This document shows positions 44,157 to 56,497 of a stretch of DNA of 64,000 bases, one piece after another. Source of the DNA: Melastoma dodecandrum (Eukaryota > Streptophyta > Magnoliopsida > Myrtales > Melastomataceae); the NCBI GenBank assembly GCA_029817715.1, contig JARUPY010000465.1:4329501-4393500 (forward strand), written 5' to 3'. Position numbers and translations under genes: made by a program. The number at the start of each line of letters is the position of its first letter. The first letter of the stretch is position 1. The notes under the pieces are model-generated. The model was not told the origin of the DNA and did no database searches. It saw only the letters and a list, made by a program, of their open reading frames with translations.

Positions 44157-47100
44157 CTATTGCCAAGCACTATGAACTCGAAGTCCTAGGCTCCTCACAT
44201 GGGTCTCATGTTTCTGCAGAGGTAAGGCCTTTGTGAGTGGGTCCGCGATATTCTCGCTCGTATCAACTCTGCTAACCAACACGTCACCCCTCTGAACAAT
44301 CTCTCGGAGGATGTGATATTTCCGTAGTACGTGCTTGGATCGTCGGTGAGACCTCGGCTCCTTGGCCTGTGCTATGGCCGCATTATTGTCACAGTACAAT
44401 GTCACTGGGTCAATAATGCTCGGAACCACTTCAAGCTCCGCTATGAAGTTCTTGATCCACACAGCTTCCTTTGCCGCCTCGGAAGCTGCAATGTACTCGG
44501 ACTCAGCTGTAGAATCTGCAACTGTCTCCTGCTTGGAACTTCTCCAACATACAGCTGCACCATTCAAACAAAACACATAACCCTGCTGCGATTTCAGATC
44601 ATCCCGATCTGTCTGGAAACTAGCGTCAGTATATCCTCTGACAACTAACTCCTCATCTCCTCCATAAATTAAGAACATGTCCTTTGTTCTTCTAAGATAC
44701 TTGAGGATAGTCTTTATTGCAGTCCAATGACCCTCTCCAGGATCTGACTGATATCTACTTGTCATGCTCAAAGCATACGAGACATCGGGTCGAGTGCAAA
44801 TCATGGCATACATAATGGACCCTATAGCAGATGCATAAGGTATCTTGCCCATCCTACCTCTTTCCTCCTGTGTCTTCGGACACATAGACTTGGAAAGATG
44901 TATACCATGTGACATTGGCAAGAATCCTCTCTTGGAGTCTTGCATGCTGAACCTATTCAGCACCTTGTCAATATACATACTTTGACTCAAACCCAGCAAC
45001 CTATTTTGTCTATCCCGGTATAATCTAATACCTAAGACATAAGTCGCTTCCCCAAGATCTTTCATAGAGAAACACTCTCCCAGCCAAGTCTTGGTAGACT
45101 CTAGGCTAGGGATATCATTGCCTATCAGAAGGATATCATCAACATACAGCACTAGGAACGAAATCTTGCTCCCACTAACCTTCTTGTAAACGCAAGGTTC
45201 CTCTGGATTCTTGACATAGCCAAATTCTTTGACTGCTTCGTCAAATCGCAGATTCCAACTCCGAGAAGCTTGCTTTAGCCCATAAATGGACCTCTTGAGC
45301 TTACATACTTTATCTGCATTCTTGGATGTAATAAAACCGGGAGGTTGTACCATAAATACTTCCTCCTGTAACTTTCCATTCAGAAAAGCGGTTTTTACAT
45401 CCATCTGCCAGATCTCGTAATCCTTGTAAGCTGCTATCGCAAGCAGAACTCTAATAGACTTAAGCATTGCAACCGGTGAAAATGTTTCATCATAGTCAAT
45501 TCCTTGACGTTGAGTGAAACCCTTGGCCACAAGTCTTGCTTTATAGGTACTTATATTCCCTTCCATGTCAATCTTCTTCTTGAAGATCCACTTGCACCCT
45601 ATGGGTTTTACCCCAATTGGTGCATCAACCAACTCCCAAACTTGGTTGGTATACATGGAGTCCATCTCTGATTTCATGGCTTCTAGCCATTTCTCGGAAT
45701 CATTTGAAGCGATTGCTTCCTCATAAGTCGACGGTTCATCATCCTCGACGAGCAGTACTTCCCCATGTTGGGTTACTAGCCAACCATATCTGTCAGGCTC
45801 TCGGTGTACTCTTGTCGACTTACGTTGATCTTGCGTTCCTTGAACATTTTCAGAAGTTGGAATCGCTTGTACTAGTGGTACCGATTCCCTATCTAAAAGT
45901 TCAGTTTCCAACCTGTTTGTAGAGTCTGAAATTTCTTCTAGACTTACTTTACTCCCACTACTCTCTTTAGAAATGAATTCTCTTTCCAAGAAAGTAGCAT
46001 ATCGAGCAACGATAACTTTGTGCTCGCTTGGGAGATAAAAGTAGTATCCCTTTGTTTCCTTGGGATAACCTACAAACATACACTTAGTGGATCTTGCCGC
46101 AAGCTTATCAGAATTCTCATTCTTCACATAAGCATCACAGCCCCATATCTTAAGATAAGACAAGTTTGGTTTCTTCCCAAACCATAATTCATAAGGTGTC
46201 TTATCTACTGACTTGGTTGGAACTCGGTTAAGCATGTATGCTGCTGTTTCTAAGGCATAACCCCAAAATGACAACGGAAGACTTGCATGACTCATCATTG
46301 ATCTAATCATGTCTAAAAGTGTGCGGTTCCTCCTTTCTGAAACACCATTCCACTCCGGTGTTCTAGGAGGTGTGAGTTGTGAAACGATCCCACACCCTTT
46401 TAGGTAGTCAATGAACTCTTGGCTAAGATACTCGCCGCCTCGATCACTCCGAAGGGCTTTTATCTTCTGGCCTCGTTGATTTTCTACCTCGTTCTTAAAC
46501 TCTTTAAACTTTTCTAGAGTTTCAGACTTGTGCCTCATTAAGTAGACATATCCATATCTACTTAAATCGTCGGTGAAAGTCACGAAGTAGGAATATGCTC
46601 CTCTGGCCTGAACCGGAAATGGCCCACACACATCACTATGTATGAGTTCTAACAGTTCCTTTGCCCTTTCACCTGTCTTGGTAAAAGGCTTCTTGGTCAT
46701 TTTTCCTTGTAAACACGCTTCACATGTATCTATGGGCTCTAACTCAAAAGAGTCCAAATACCCGTTACTTAGTAACCTTGCGATGCGTTTCTCGTTTACA
46801 TGACCAAGTCTACAGTGCCAAAGATATGTTAAGTTTGAGTCACGCGTTTTCTGTTTCTTCCCTTCAACACAGTAAATCGGCTCATCCATATTAAGAACGT
46901 ATAAACCATGATTCAATGAACCATTCCCATAGAACATTCCATTCAAATAAAAGGAACACAACTTGTCCTTGAATTCAAATACAAATCCCTTGGCGTCTAA
47001 ACACGACACCGAAATGATGTTCTTAGAAAAACTAGGAACAAAATAACAGTTCTCCAAATTTAGATCAAATCCACTGGGCAACTTTATTACAAATGTCCCT

Positions 47101-48125
47101 ACAGCTAATGCAGCAACTCTAGCTCCATTCGCCACTCGTAGGTCCATCTCGCCCTTGGACAGCCGTCTGCAGTCACTTAGACCCTGCAAGTTCGCACAAA
47201 TGTGAGAACTACTTCCGGAGTCTATGACCCATGATGAAGAAACAGAAAGATTGCATTCAATCATAAAGATACCTGAAGCATCCGCTCCACTGGCATTCTT
47301 CTTCATGAGTTGGAAGCAATTCTTCTTCCAATGGCCTTTCTTGCCACAATGAAAGCATATAGCCTCCTTCTCATCAGATTGGGGTACCTGCTGCCCTTTC
47401 TTAAGCTTCTTTTGAGCTGGAGGTCCAGAGCTCTTAACTGCTTTAGCCTTGGGATTGAATTTCCCGGTGCCAGAACGTTTGTAGGTCCTTTTGACCATCA
47501 TTGCTCGTGGTGAAGGATTCACCTTCATGTCCTTCTCAGCAGTTTTCAGCATTGCCATCAGATCAGTCAAACTCTTCTCCATACTGTTCATGTTGAAGTT
47601 CAACACAAACTGAGAAAATGATGGTGGGAGTGAGGACAAAACCAGGTCAACAGCTAAGTCCTGGTCCAGCTTGGAACCCAAGCTCTCGAGCCGCTCAATG
47701 TACCCAATCATCTTGAGCACATGTGGCCCAACTGGGTTTCCTTCCACCAGCATTGTTCGAAATAGTGCTCGAGAGGTCTCATACCTCTCAACTCTTGCAC
47801 TCTCTTGGAAGAGCTCACGTAAGTGCTGATCAATCTCCCTAGCACTCATGTTCTCATGCTGCCTCTGTAACTCGGGAGACATAGAAGACAACATGATGCA
47901 CTGAACATCCAGCGCATCCTCCAAGTATTGACTATAGTAAGACTGATCATCCTCAGAAGCATCAGGTGCAGGTTCTTTAAGTGGTTCATCTTCCAGCACA
48001 TAGATCTTTCTCTCGTGCCTTAGGACAATTTTCAGTTTTCTATACCAATCCAGGTAGTTGGAACCGATGAGGATATTCTCTTTCTCGAGAATGCTACGCA
48101 GCGAAAGGGTGTTTGTGTTTGCCAT
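44157..48125 (-). CDS. Copia 2 gag-pol polyprotein, uninterrupted
   Basis: 1322 codons without stop or frameshift. Order: gag (~1-250, with [14 protein letters not shown] and [17 protein letters not shown]), CCHC zinc knuckle (257-270, [14 protein letters not shown]), aspartic protease ([12 protein letters not shown], ~299-310), GAG-pre-integrase H-H-C-C ([12 protein letters not shown]), integrase DD35E (Asp498, Asp561, Glu597), reverse transcriptase with YVDD at 994-997, RNase H (Asp1167 in YTDAS, Glu1208/1210, Asp1246 in YCDN). All catalytic residues expected of an active Copia element are present. Retroviral-type envelope is absent. Expressed from the LTR promoter at 49553-51245; the start is ~1.4 kb inside the LTR. 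Confidence 0.95.
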   Translation of the reverse strand: MANTNTLSLRSILEKENILIGSNYLDWYRKLKIVLRHERKIYVLEDEPLKEPAPDASEDDQSYYSQYLEDALDVQCIMLSSMSPELQRQHENMSAREIDQHLRELFQESARVERYETSRALFRTMLVEGNPVGPHVLKMIGYIERLESLGSKLDQDLAVDLVLSSLPPSFSQFVLNFNMNSMEKSLTDLMAMLKTAEKDMKVNPSPRAMMVKRTYKRSGTGKFNPKAKAVKSSGPPAQKKLKKGQQVPQSDEKEAICFHCGKKGHWKKNCFQLMKKNASGADASGIFMIECNLSVSSSWVIDSGSSSHICANLQGLSDCRRLSKGEMDLRVANGARVAALAVGTFVIKLPSGFDLNLENCYFVPSFSKNIISVSCLDAKGFVFEFKDKLCSFYLNGMFYGNGSLNHGLYVLNMDEPIYCVEGKKQKTRDSNLTYLWHCRLGHVNEKRIARLLSNGYLDSFELEPIDTCEACLQGKMTKKPFTKTGERAKELLELIHSDVCGPFPVQARGAYSYFVTFTDDLSRYGYVYLMRHKSETLEKFKEFKNEVENQRGQKIKALRSDRGGEYLSQEFIDYLKGCGIVSQLTPPRTPEWNGVSERRNRTLLDMIRSMMSHASLPLSFWGYALETAAYMLNRVPTKSVDKTPYELWFGKKPNLSYLKIWGCDAYVKNENSDKLAARSTKCMFVGYPKETKGYYFYLPSEHKVIVARYATFLEREFISKESSGSKVSLEEISDSTNRLETELLDRESVPLVQAIPTSENVQGTQDQRKSTRVHREPDRYGWLVTQHGEVLLVEDDEPSTYEEAIASNDSEKWLEAMKSEMDSMYTNQVWELVDAPIGVKPIGCKWIFKKKIDMEGNISTYKARLVAKGFTQRQGIDYDETFSPVAMLKSIRVLLAIAAYKDYEIWQMDVKTAFLNGKLQEEVFMVQPPGFITSKNADKVCKLKRSIYGLKQASRSWNLRFDEAVKEFGYVKNPEEPCVYKKVSGSKISFLVLYVDDILLIGNDIPSLESTKTWLGECFSMKDLGEATYVLGIRLYRDRQNRLLGLSQSMYIDKVLNRFSMQDSKRGFLPMSHGIHLSKSMCPKTQEERGRMGKIPYASAIGSIMYAMICTRPDVSYALSMTSRYQSDPGEGHWTAIKTILKYLRRTKDMFLIYGGDEELVVRGYTDASFQTDRDDLKSQQGYVFCLNGAAVCWRSSKQETVADSTAESEYIAASEAAKEAVWIKNFIAELEVVPSIIDPVTLYCDNNAAIAQAKEPRSHRRSKHVLRKYHILREIVQRGDVLVSRVDTSENIADPLTKALPLQKHETHVRSLGLRVHSAWQ

Positions 48126-49552
48126 CTACAAAATAATTTAAAGTAGAGTTTTAGCATTTGTGGAATATTAATTAATAAAGGACTTTAATATAACTCCCAC
48201 TATTTTATTCGAAAACAACAACCCCCACTGTTGAAAACGGGAATTTGTTGGTAATAATTCCTAGTGGGACCGAAATCTTGAAACATGAAGTATGCACACA
48301 GCTGAGCTGTACCTACACACCACACGAAACAAGTAGGCCTTAACTCGCCAATCACATTTTCTTAGTGACTTTCGGTAATATGACTTTGAGTCTAATAACT
48401 CTTAAACTCAACACTTGCCCCTCAAAAAGCTGACCTTAGCTGAGCTAAACAAGTCAACTAAATTGAGTTAAGTCGACCCATTAATCATTTAGAATAAATT
48501 ACAAATGTTCTACCAGAAGCCCACAGCTAAGCTGTACCGACTAATGGGAAAAATTTGACTATTATAATAAATATTAATGGAGGGCCATTATTTTTAAAAT
48601 ATTAACTTAATATTTAGGGGATTTTTGAATTAGAAGAGTGTCTCACCTTTAAAGTATTTAATGGGACATAATATTCCCTTTCAGCCGACCTTGTTATAAA
48701 AATAATAATAATATTACTATTTCCCCTTTTTAAACATTCGAATTAAAATTTTAATTAATTTTTTTCGGCTGATAAGTAAATCAAATTATCATATCATATA
48801 GTATCGGTTGAATCCACAACCATTTTAAATTATACCCATTAATAATTAAATTCCCATAGTTAATTCTAGACTTCAGTTTCGATTCTATTCCATCTTAAAT
48901 TTAGGGAATTTATCAATATGCAACTTTATATTTACGTATAATAGATTTTGGGTATAATTCATTACTACATGATTTTGATGAGTCTTAAATTTAGGAATTT
49001 ATGAGTGGCGTTTTAGAATTGCCTAATCCATCCGGATCAACTATTACGATCGTGGATTAATTACAAATCGATGAGATTGTTTAATCTCATTTACAATCTC
49101 ATTTAGGAAATAATTCGTAATAGCATATTTTTATTCTCGTGGAATTTAAGTTTATATATACTAATGTATTAAAATAACATATTCTAATTCCACTTATTCC
49201 ACGTACTCATATTTTTATTTTATTATTTAATATTATAATAACTCTCATTATAATAATATTAACATTTGGATTCCAATCGCAACTTTGCGATTTGTCAGAG
49301 TTCAACTTTCTGGTCCAAAATTATTAACTTTAGTATCCTAATATCACTAGGAAGAAAGAATTTTAAAATATTTCATCTAAAAGGAAATATAGAGATAAAT
49401 CTCATCTTTTAGATTAGATAGGTTTGCCGTAATTTTATGGACAAAAATATTAAACGAAATCTTAAAACTTAAAATAGATTATAATTTCGTTAATAATTTG
49501 AAAAGTTGAAATATAATATACGATTCAACCAAAATCCGGCTCTGATGCCACT
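48126..49552 (-). other. Untranslated leader of Copia 2
   Basis: About 1.4 kb between 5' LTR and polyprotein start, AT-rich and without a protein-like frame. Contains the PBS at its LTR end. A leader this long is expected to hold packaging/dimerisation signals, but none can be pointed to. Confidence 0.55.
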
Positions 49553-51245
49553 TGTTAGATTCAGGGCGCAGCGGAACAAAAAATTATAGATTTTTATGCC
49601 CAAAATCTAAAACTCTTGGTACGTATATTATATTATACGTAAATATAATAAAAATCTTACCCGGAAAACGTACCTCGATATTCCGATAAAACAAAACTCA
49701 ATCGCAAACGAGAGTCCCACGTGTGACTCCTCTAGCGGTATCCACGCGCAACCGATCACGAACTTTTCAACGATCCCTCAGGTGCTAGCCTCTTGGATCG
49801 GCGAATAACTTACAGAAGCAAAACACTCAGACTCCTCCTCTACCAAAATTGATCTGTCTCTCTCCTTTCCTTTTTTTTTTTTTTATTTCCTTCTAACCCC
49901 CTTGGCTATACAGTGACAATCCCCGATCCCATTAAATTTGTTGCCTTAGAAAACTTTATGTTTCATTTGCAAAACACATTTCAAATTATACGTAGATGTA
50001 ACGGCAATATTAATGGCAAAGAATAGTTATTTCAATGCAACCAAACGTGTACATGGGATTAAAATATTAAATTACTTTAATGCAAAATTTCTTCTAACCA
50101 TTAAAACAAAATGGTAGATATATGCGTTAAAATAATTTAATCAGTATTACTTTCTCAAATAATATATCTAGGATATAAAATTCAAACAATTATTAAATGT
50201 TTATTTCATATCCTTTATTTAATATAATACGATACGAATAAATCCATATTCGATCCTGGTCTATTTATTTGCTTCTGATATTTCAGAATAAATTAATAAT
50301 CCAATTAATTCTAATTCTGAAATGAAATTGATTAATTTAGTATCCACTAAAATAATCAATGATATAGTGTTCGTGTCGACGTGCTATGCGTGCGACCCTC
50401 TAGGTCCTATACACGAAGGCAGTGTATATCCATACACAAACTAAGGTAACCGTCTAGCAACAGTTTTTAGTCACCCAACGTGTTAGGATAATGATTATAA
50501 ATCACAAACCACTATGAACCGATTACCGTATAATTCAATCTCTTCATCTAACTGACATCCCAATTAATTCGGCGCAAAATACATCATCACCGAATTAATT
50601 GTTTTTCTTGATTACCAAGATATAATAGACTCTCTTGAATGTAAAACATTCCTCCCATGGCCATGGATTTTAGAGTCACTAATATCTCTATCAAGTGGCC
50701 TAGATGTCAACTCTCTAATCCAAAAGAGCGATGAATCCTATCTTGACTCAACATTATTCTCTCTACGCTTTGTCGCACACCCAACAATCGTATTACTGAC
50801 AATCCGGTTAAAGACTGCTTTTAACGACGTCAAAGTGTGCAAACTCCACGCATAGAATAAATGAAGGTCTCAAGTCAAAAGATCACTTACACTCGTCCAT
50901 AAAGAGGATTTGACCAATGATGTTCAATATGTGGTATCCTCTTAAACGGGTCGTGTCCAGTAACCCTAATCTTAGGGTACCCCTAAGTATAACTTAGATA
51001 TACTATCCCTTGGTCTATCTTGACCTTAGTTATACTTAGCGATAATCTAGATGTCCATGTCCCCTCTAAACATCTATCCGATCACGGACTATTTCAGATT
51101 AATATACTAATTAATCTGTGGGACTTTATCATTAATAATTTTACGTGCAGAAAAGTAAAAATAATCATGACAAATACTTGCCTTTATTAATTATTTATCC
51201 ACAAATACATTAAAGTGTCTTGGCACATAATTGCACACATTAACA
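49553..51245 (-). repeat. 5' LTR of Copia 2
   Basis: 1693 bp, same length as the 3' LTR, followed on its right by target duplication CAAGG. Confidence 0.94.
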
Positions 51246-51870
51246 CAAGGATGAGGTGGACAAGCGCTCTTCATGCGCATTTCGTCCACGCGGTTCAGCT
51301 CCTCGGAGGACACGAGAGTAAGTCGTCATCTTTTAGTTTGTAGTATCCGAGAGTGCACGGGGGATTATTAACTGGGGATGAGGATGGTCACAGGGGCGAC
51401 GCCAAAGTCGGTACTGGAGCGGATGAACGTGAATGATCTAACCCTAGCTCATGTGAAGAGTCATTTGCAGGTGCCCCCACTTCATCATCTCTATTCACCG
51501 CTTTTTTTTTTTATGAAAAACATCTCTTTTAGAAGAATATCCTTTGACAATACTCGAAACTTTCGGTTTTTACTTCCTTGCAGATGTACAGAACAGTGAA
51601 GAGCACGACCAAAATAGTGATCTCTGGTAATAATTATCGTGTTATGGTGATCTCGTTTTCTTTGTTAATGTTAGTAACCGAACGATATTTGTCACTTGGG
51701 ATGATGAAGCTAATTCGAGGGAGCTTGCAGGAGGTGGGGTTCAAGTTCAGTCACATGTAGCAACCAAACAAACGAGTGGAATAACCGGAACTTGCGATCA
51801 CAATGCAGCAACAGCGGCGGCGTCTAGCGGTGACGAAGGCTCTCCCTCCCATCCCAAGCAATTAGGGTAA

Positions 51871-52540
51871 TGCAACGATCGGTTTTGGACTTCTAGCTTT
51901 TACATGGAAATGTGACGCATGTCGAGTAGTGTTGCCGTCGTTTGAAACGTGCGTGTCCCACGTCAACGCGGTCAGCTCGTTTGCCGACGAGGAATATACG
52001 AGTAACCGCCGAGGAGAACTCGGGAGGGTTCAAAAGCTCCGATTTTCCAGCCCTTGTTATTCTTGTTTTAGTTGTTTAACGTTATGCGCCTCGGTTTTGA
52101 CAACTTTATAAAACAGACGGCCAACGGGAATCGGCCGACTCTCCATCATCACACACCGTCAAATGATGTCGAGGCAAGGCAGGGGTCAACACTGACAAAG
52201 TTGGCCGTATCTCTCAACTTTGACTTCATCACCAGAGGACCGAATTAGAGTTCGAACCGAAAATGTCGTTTCTAAGTACTAAATTCTAAATCCTACGCCG
52301 TTTTTAAAACTCACCTTTATTCTTATTATTTGGGTAAAAAATTCGGTATTTGAAAAACTTCAACCGTATTTCATTATTTTTTCATAAAATCAACGATATA
52401 ATCGTACAAACCTCGGGTTTAAAGAGTATCATCCAATAACTGCCGGTCGATGGCCGATGTATGTCTGAATTTCTTAGTAAGAAACCAAATCTATTATTGT
52501 GCTTGTATGAATTTGATTGATGAGTAATTTCCCTCTAGGG
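51871..52540. other. 3' flank of KANADI-like gene, no other gene
   Basis: The KANADI 3' UTR presumably lies here. The frame at 51929-52111 is short and has no family signature. 52260-52440 is AT-rich. Confidence 0.4.
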
Positions 52541-53395
52541 GACTCCCCCTGGCCGTACAAGTTATCCCCGACGAGGCATGGAATGATTACGAAGCGAATC
52601 TGATCAAGCGAAGCACATTAAGCGAACTGGCTTCAAGATGCGGTTAACAGAGACCTGGGACAAAAAGAAAGGACGTGTGAACGGTTCAACACCAATATCT
52701 GGGAATAGTAAGTGTTCGCTCCGGAAGTCACCGCGGACAAGTCGGATCCAAATACGTCGGAAATCTCTGGCACTACGGGTCAACTGGTGCCCGGAGGATT
52801 CGTTGAATGTATGATCACCGTATGAAATGAAAGAAAGAGAGGAAGACAGCGGATATGCAGCCTTAAGCGGAAGCACTTACTGCACAAAGAGAGCTTGAAT
52901 GCTGGAATGCTTGAAAAGATAAAATATGACAATATATGTCCGTCTGTAGAGAGGTATTGAGGTGTGTTTGTACAATGCCTAAGAATAACTATTTATACTA
53001 AGATAGACCTACGTATATACGGTAATGTAATATTGCACATATATTACGATTTCTTTGCTGCCAGTCTTCATGGAATATCCCATTTCCATATGAGCAATCT
53101 TGGTAACAATATCCTTTCGGATCCTCAGATCTTCTGGAGCCTTCCTTAACAGCTGACTGATCGACCGTGTCGCCTATTGGCCTTCGCCGTAGAGTTCCCT
53201 CGCTCGCCCAGTCTGATTGTCGCTTGTCGCTTCGCCGACCTGTTGTCGCCCGTCGCCTGATAATCCCGTCGCTTGGTGATCCCTCCGCCCAGCAAGCCTT
53301 CGCCTAGTATGTATCCGTGGTCACCTCCTTCCTGGATTTTCCTTCCTTGGTCCCGTGTTATGGACCGTCGATCCACAAATTGGGCTGAGATATGT
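52541..53395 (-). other. Retrotransposon LTR-like relic (minus strand)
   Basis: On the minus strand the block resembles an LTR: a TATA-like ATAAATAG near 52987-52996 followed by leader-like sequence, and a GC-rich upstream region of repeated GGCGAAGCGACAAGCGAC-type words (53150-53300). No partner LTR or target duplication is found, so it could be a solo LTR or a fragment. At its left end (52541-52567) is a short match to the 3' end of the CYP82 gene at 56498 (GCCGTACAAGTTATC and CCGACGAG). Confidence 0.3.
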
Positions 53396-54590
53396 GGCCC
53401 AGAATTTATATTGCTAAACAGTTAGGATGTGGGCATTATAAATAAAATTTCTTTTCTACCATATCACAACGCACTCGCACCCATAGACGCCGGATTTGCC
53501 GTCTTACTTTTATTTTCGGGGCGCATTTGTAGTCTTGTCTATGCAAGTTTATCAATGACATTCGTAAGTTCTTCTACTTAAAATGCTTATAGTGTGCTTG
53601 GTTTAAGGATCGGAGGAATGAATGAAATTGAACAAATTTTTATTATTTCCATACGTAGAAGGTTATCGTAATCTGTAACCTTCTGCGACGGTTATCCATG
53701 GGGATTTGATTAAACCAATTGATCTTGATCAGATCTCACCCCAAACGGATACTTTCCAATGGGAGATGACATTTGGTTATTAATGGAATTAATATCATTG
53801 ATTTATTCATTTTCCATCTAAGTGTAGAAGCTATTTTTGTCAATTCTACCTTATATGCTTAGCGTTTTGTAAATGTGTATAAATAGGCATTCGGTTGTCA
53901 TTGTAAAAGAACAGAAAATACTAGATACATTGGTCAAAAGTTGGAGCTTGCAATTTTTTGTTGGTTCAAGTTGAGTTAGTCACAAACGAGGAATGTGAGC
54001 TGCAGAAGGCTGCATCGTTGGTGAAGTCTTCTGGGAGAGTGACTCAAGGGCCACGAGTGACTCGGTTGGGAAACTGTAAGAGACATTGGTGGGAAGCGTG
54101 CGGCTGGAGGCTGGCGTGGCGAACGTGCAGTGGGATGGAGAGAAGGGCAGATCCCCGGGAGCACAGAAGGTGAGGGACTAACCAACTTCTGTGGTGTAAC
54201 GTTTTGTGTGTGCAGGAATCTAGGATAGAGGTTGCTGTCGGCTTGCGTGGGATTTACCGCGTGCTTGCACAGGGTTTGCTGCATGTTTGCGTAGGGTTTA
54301 CTACGTGCTTGCGTGGAGTTCGCCACGTAGTCGCTATCTCGAGGAGATCGTGCAAGTCGTGTGGAGCCGTCGGAGGGAAAATCCATCCTTGGACAGGGGA
54401 CGCTGTCTGCTTGCGTATGGTTCGCTACATACTCGCGTGGGGTATGCCACGAAGTCATTGTCCTTGAGGGGATTGCGCATTGGTTACTTTTGTTAGTCAC
54501 ATTAACGTGTGCACCGAGTCACTGTAGTACATAACTTCACGGTCTGTGCTTTGAACTATTAATTCTATTCATTTTCACTTTTCCAAAGGA
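53396..54590. other. Gene-poor region with promoter-like TATA and open low-complexity frames
   Basis: GTGTATAAATAGGC at 53874-53887 is a strong plus-strand TATA-like site, followed by a leader-like stretch, as in LTR or TRIM elements. Open frames on both strands at 53958-54500 come from the 22-bp repeat listed below and are unlikely to be genes. No terminal structures were found. Confidence 0.35.
54241..54452 (+). repeat. 22-bp tandem repeat, 4 plus 2 copies
   Basis: Four head-to-tail 22-bp units at 54241-54262, 54263-54284, 54285-54306 and 54307-54328 (consensus about GCTTGCGTRGGGTTYRCYRCGT) and two more at 54409-54430 and 54431-54452. Units differ at several positions. The 80-bp spacer between arrays has no unit. 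Confidence 0.75.
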
Positions 54591-55080
54591 TTGCTCGTTC
54601 CCTCCCTCATTCATCCCTTTCTTCTCTCCCTTTTCATTATTGAACTAAACACACTATTTTTTTTAAGTAATTCCTTTCCTAAATACTGTACTTTGTTCAT
54701 CTTTTTTATTTTATTTCGTCCGGGAGTTCCATTCCACAAATCAAACGATTTATTAGTTTGTTTCTTTTCGTTTCTTTTTTTTTCATATGATGACTGCATT
54801 TACGAACTACTCGAATCCCGTCGACGCAAATATCTCCAAAGTATTTGCTAGTCAACGTTCATGATACGTTTATTTGCTAGTCACATATTATTATTTTTTT
54901 CATTAATGATGAACACATGGCACATACAATAATGATTTTTGTGGCGGTAGAAGATGTTCAGTTAGGACTAAGTGTGAGGCCCGTGAGGGTGACATCCCAG
55001 GGGAGTGGCTTTCGGCCTGTTCAATCCCAACTCATGCCCGCCTCTAGTTCGATGGAGAAATACGTGGCTAGTTAAGCTAG

Positions 55081-56037
55081 CGATGTGTTTGGATTCCTGA
55101 ATTATTTTCCATTCCACCGTTCTATTTTGTTATGCCCCGGTTTCCATTCTATCCGGGACAACCAATGCCACGTAAGACGTGAGATGTAAAATATGGTGGA
55201 AGGGAAACCTGCTTAAATCTCACAGATTAAGTCGTTTTTTGCACTCTACGAAGTGTTTTTGTATATTTTTACGAAAATTTGTAGTTTTACGAAAAATTTT
55301 TGTAATGCGCCTGAAGGCTTTGTAAAAGATTTTTAAAAATATACGATCTTTTATGAAATTGTAAAATATGATTCGTAAAAATGTACAAATTATAACAGAA
55401 ACAATTCCGTAAAATATGAAATTTTTTAGTTTTACGAAAAATTTTCGTAATGGGCCGAATAATTTTCATAATAGTTCATAAAAATATACGAGCTTTTATG
55501 AAATTTTGTAATGGGCTTCGTAAAAATGTACGAACTGAAATAATAATTTTTTCTTAAATTATAAAAAATTTGTTGTGAATAGTTAATCAACACTGATGAT
55601 GTTCGTAAATTTACAGTAATTTATGAAAAAATCTAGTAAAAATATATGAAAATTTTTACAAATTTCCGAATCATACTCCGGAAAAGAGAATTTACAAAAA
55701 AAATTTCATATAATTTTATGAAAATTTTTCGTAGATTACTGTAGATTTACGAACTGCTTTAAGGAAAAGTAACTCTCTTTTTTTTATGAAAAATTTTCGT
55801 AATGGGCTTAAAGGTTTTGTAAAAGTTTCGTAAAATTTTCGGACTTTTACGAAATTTTGAAATGGGCTTCGTAAAAATGTACAAATGTTAATAATAATAA
55901 TTTCGTAAAATATAAAAACTTTTCGTAAAATTAAAAAATTTCGTAAAATGCAAAAAATGGTGAGATTTTAGCCTGTACCGATGGAAGCGCGTCATTTTCC
56001 TTACTCGTTTCCTTTCCCTTCGCCATCCAAACACAGC
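55081..56037. mobile_element. Non-autonomous TIR element with palindromic AT-rich interior, ~0.95 kb
   Basis: Left end GATGTGTTTGGAT, right end ATCCAAACACAGCC, i.e. terminal inverted repeats of ~12 bp of the same general type as the MITE at 8049. A clear target duplication was not resolved. The interior (55250-55940) is built of diverged repeats of TTACGAAAATTTTCGTAA-like palindromes, each followed by TGGGCTTCGTAAAAATGTAC-like words. It has no coding capacity. Confidence 0.5.
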
Positions 56038-56497
56038 CTATAGCTTCAATCCTTCTCTGTCGGCACCAGTACGACCGACTGTTTCCATCTCTTCGTCACG
56101 TGTCAGCATCGATGGAACGAATGCCAAGACTTCGTGTCCGCCCCGAAAAAGAACATCCGGGAAGGGGCGGGGCCTACATGCTCTTGCCTTGACAAACATA
56201 ATTGCATGAAGTTTCGAGATTACCAGGAGGGCCAAGTGGGCGTGACTACAAGCCGACAACTGCGTAGGAAGGCAGCAACAATTCAACTAATCACAAGGAT
56301 AAGATCTGTCCGAACAAGGTTAGTAAAAAGTCTCTCAACCACACCCCCCCCCCCTCCCAAATTTCCATTATAAATATTAATCACGAGTTCAACGTGTTTC
56401 CTTATATATATTAATTTTGGCATCATTTGACCAAATTGCCTTTCTTCTTTTAGGATGAGTACACGCTTTTAGGATTCACGCCTTTCCGGGAGACCCG
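56038..56497. other. 3' flank of the CYP82 gene
   Basis: No gene recognised. Short open frames on both strands lack features. It contains the 3' UTR of the P450 gene at 56498. Confidence 0.4.

Larger units (their letters stand above)
42450..51245 (-). mobile_element. Copia LTR retrotransposon 2, young and apparently intact, 8.8 kb
   Basis: Target duplications CAAGG at 42445-42449 and 51246-51250 are perfect. LTRs 42450-44142 and 49553-51245 are both exactly 1693 bp, starting TGTTA and ending TAACA. I find only about five differences between them (~0.3 percent). PBS TGGCATCAGAGCCGG (minus) is at 49536-49550; polypurine tract GTGGGAGA is next to the 3' LTR at 44143-44152. One uninterrupted polyprotein frame lies between. 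All parts needed for transposition are visible. Inserted in the GARP-domain exon of a KANADI-like gene, antisense to it. Confidence 0.95.
42090..51870 (+). pseudogene. KAN-like: KANADI-like GARP transcription factor gene, split by Copia 2
   Basis: KANADI proteins specify abaxial identity of leaves and other organs. The exon 1 start (42090-42449) contains FPDLSLRISPPSKFSYVD, matching the conserved KANADI N-terminal motif. It ends at GIKPSIRGPR, where the GARP DNA-binding domain begins. The rest of exon 1 resumes at 51251-51317 (MRWTSALHAHFVHAVQLLGG), followed by 51394-51470 (77 nt, ATPKSVLERMNVNDLTLAHV), 51584-51626 (MYRTVKSTTK) and 51731-51870. Without the insertion the frame is continuous, 228 codons, with GT-AG introns and no other lesion. 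Entering the LTR, the frame reads TGT TAG and stops, giving a 121-residue product without GARP. Length is short for KANADI (usually 250-400), and the C-terminus is brief. Confidence 0.85.

Noticed and set aside
53958..54500. Overlapping open frames on both strands (71-174 codons)
   Set aside because: Produced by the 22-bp repeat and stop-poor GC-rich words; no recognisable protein features.
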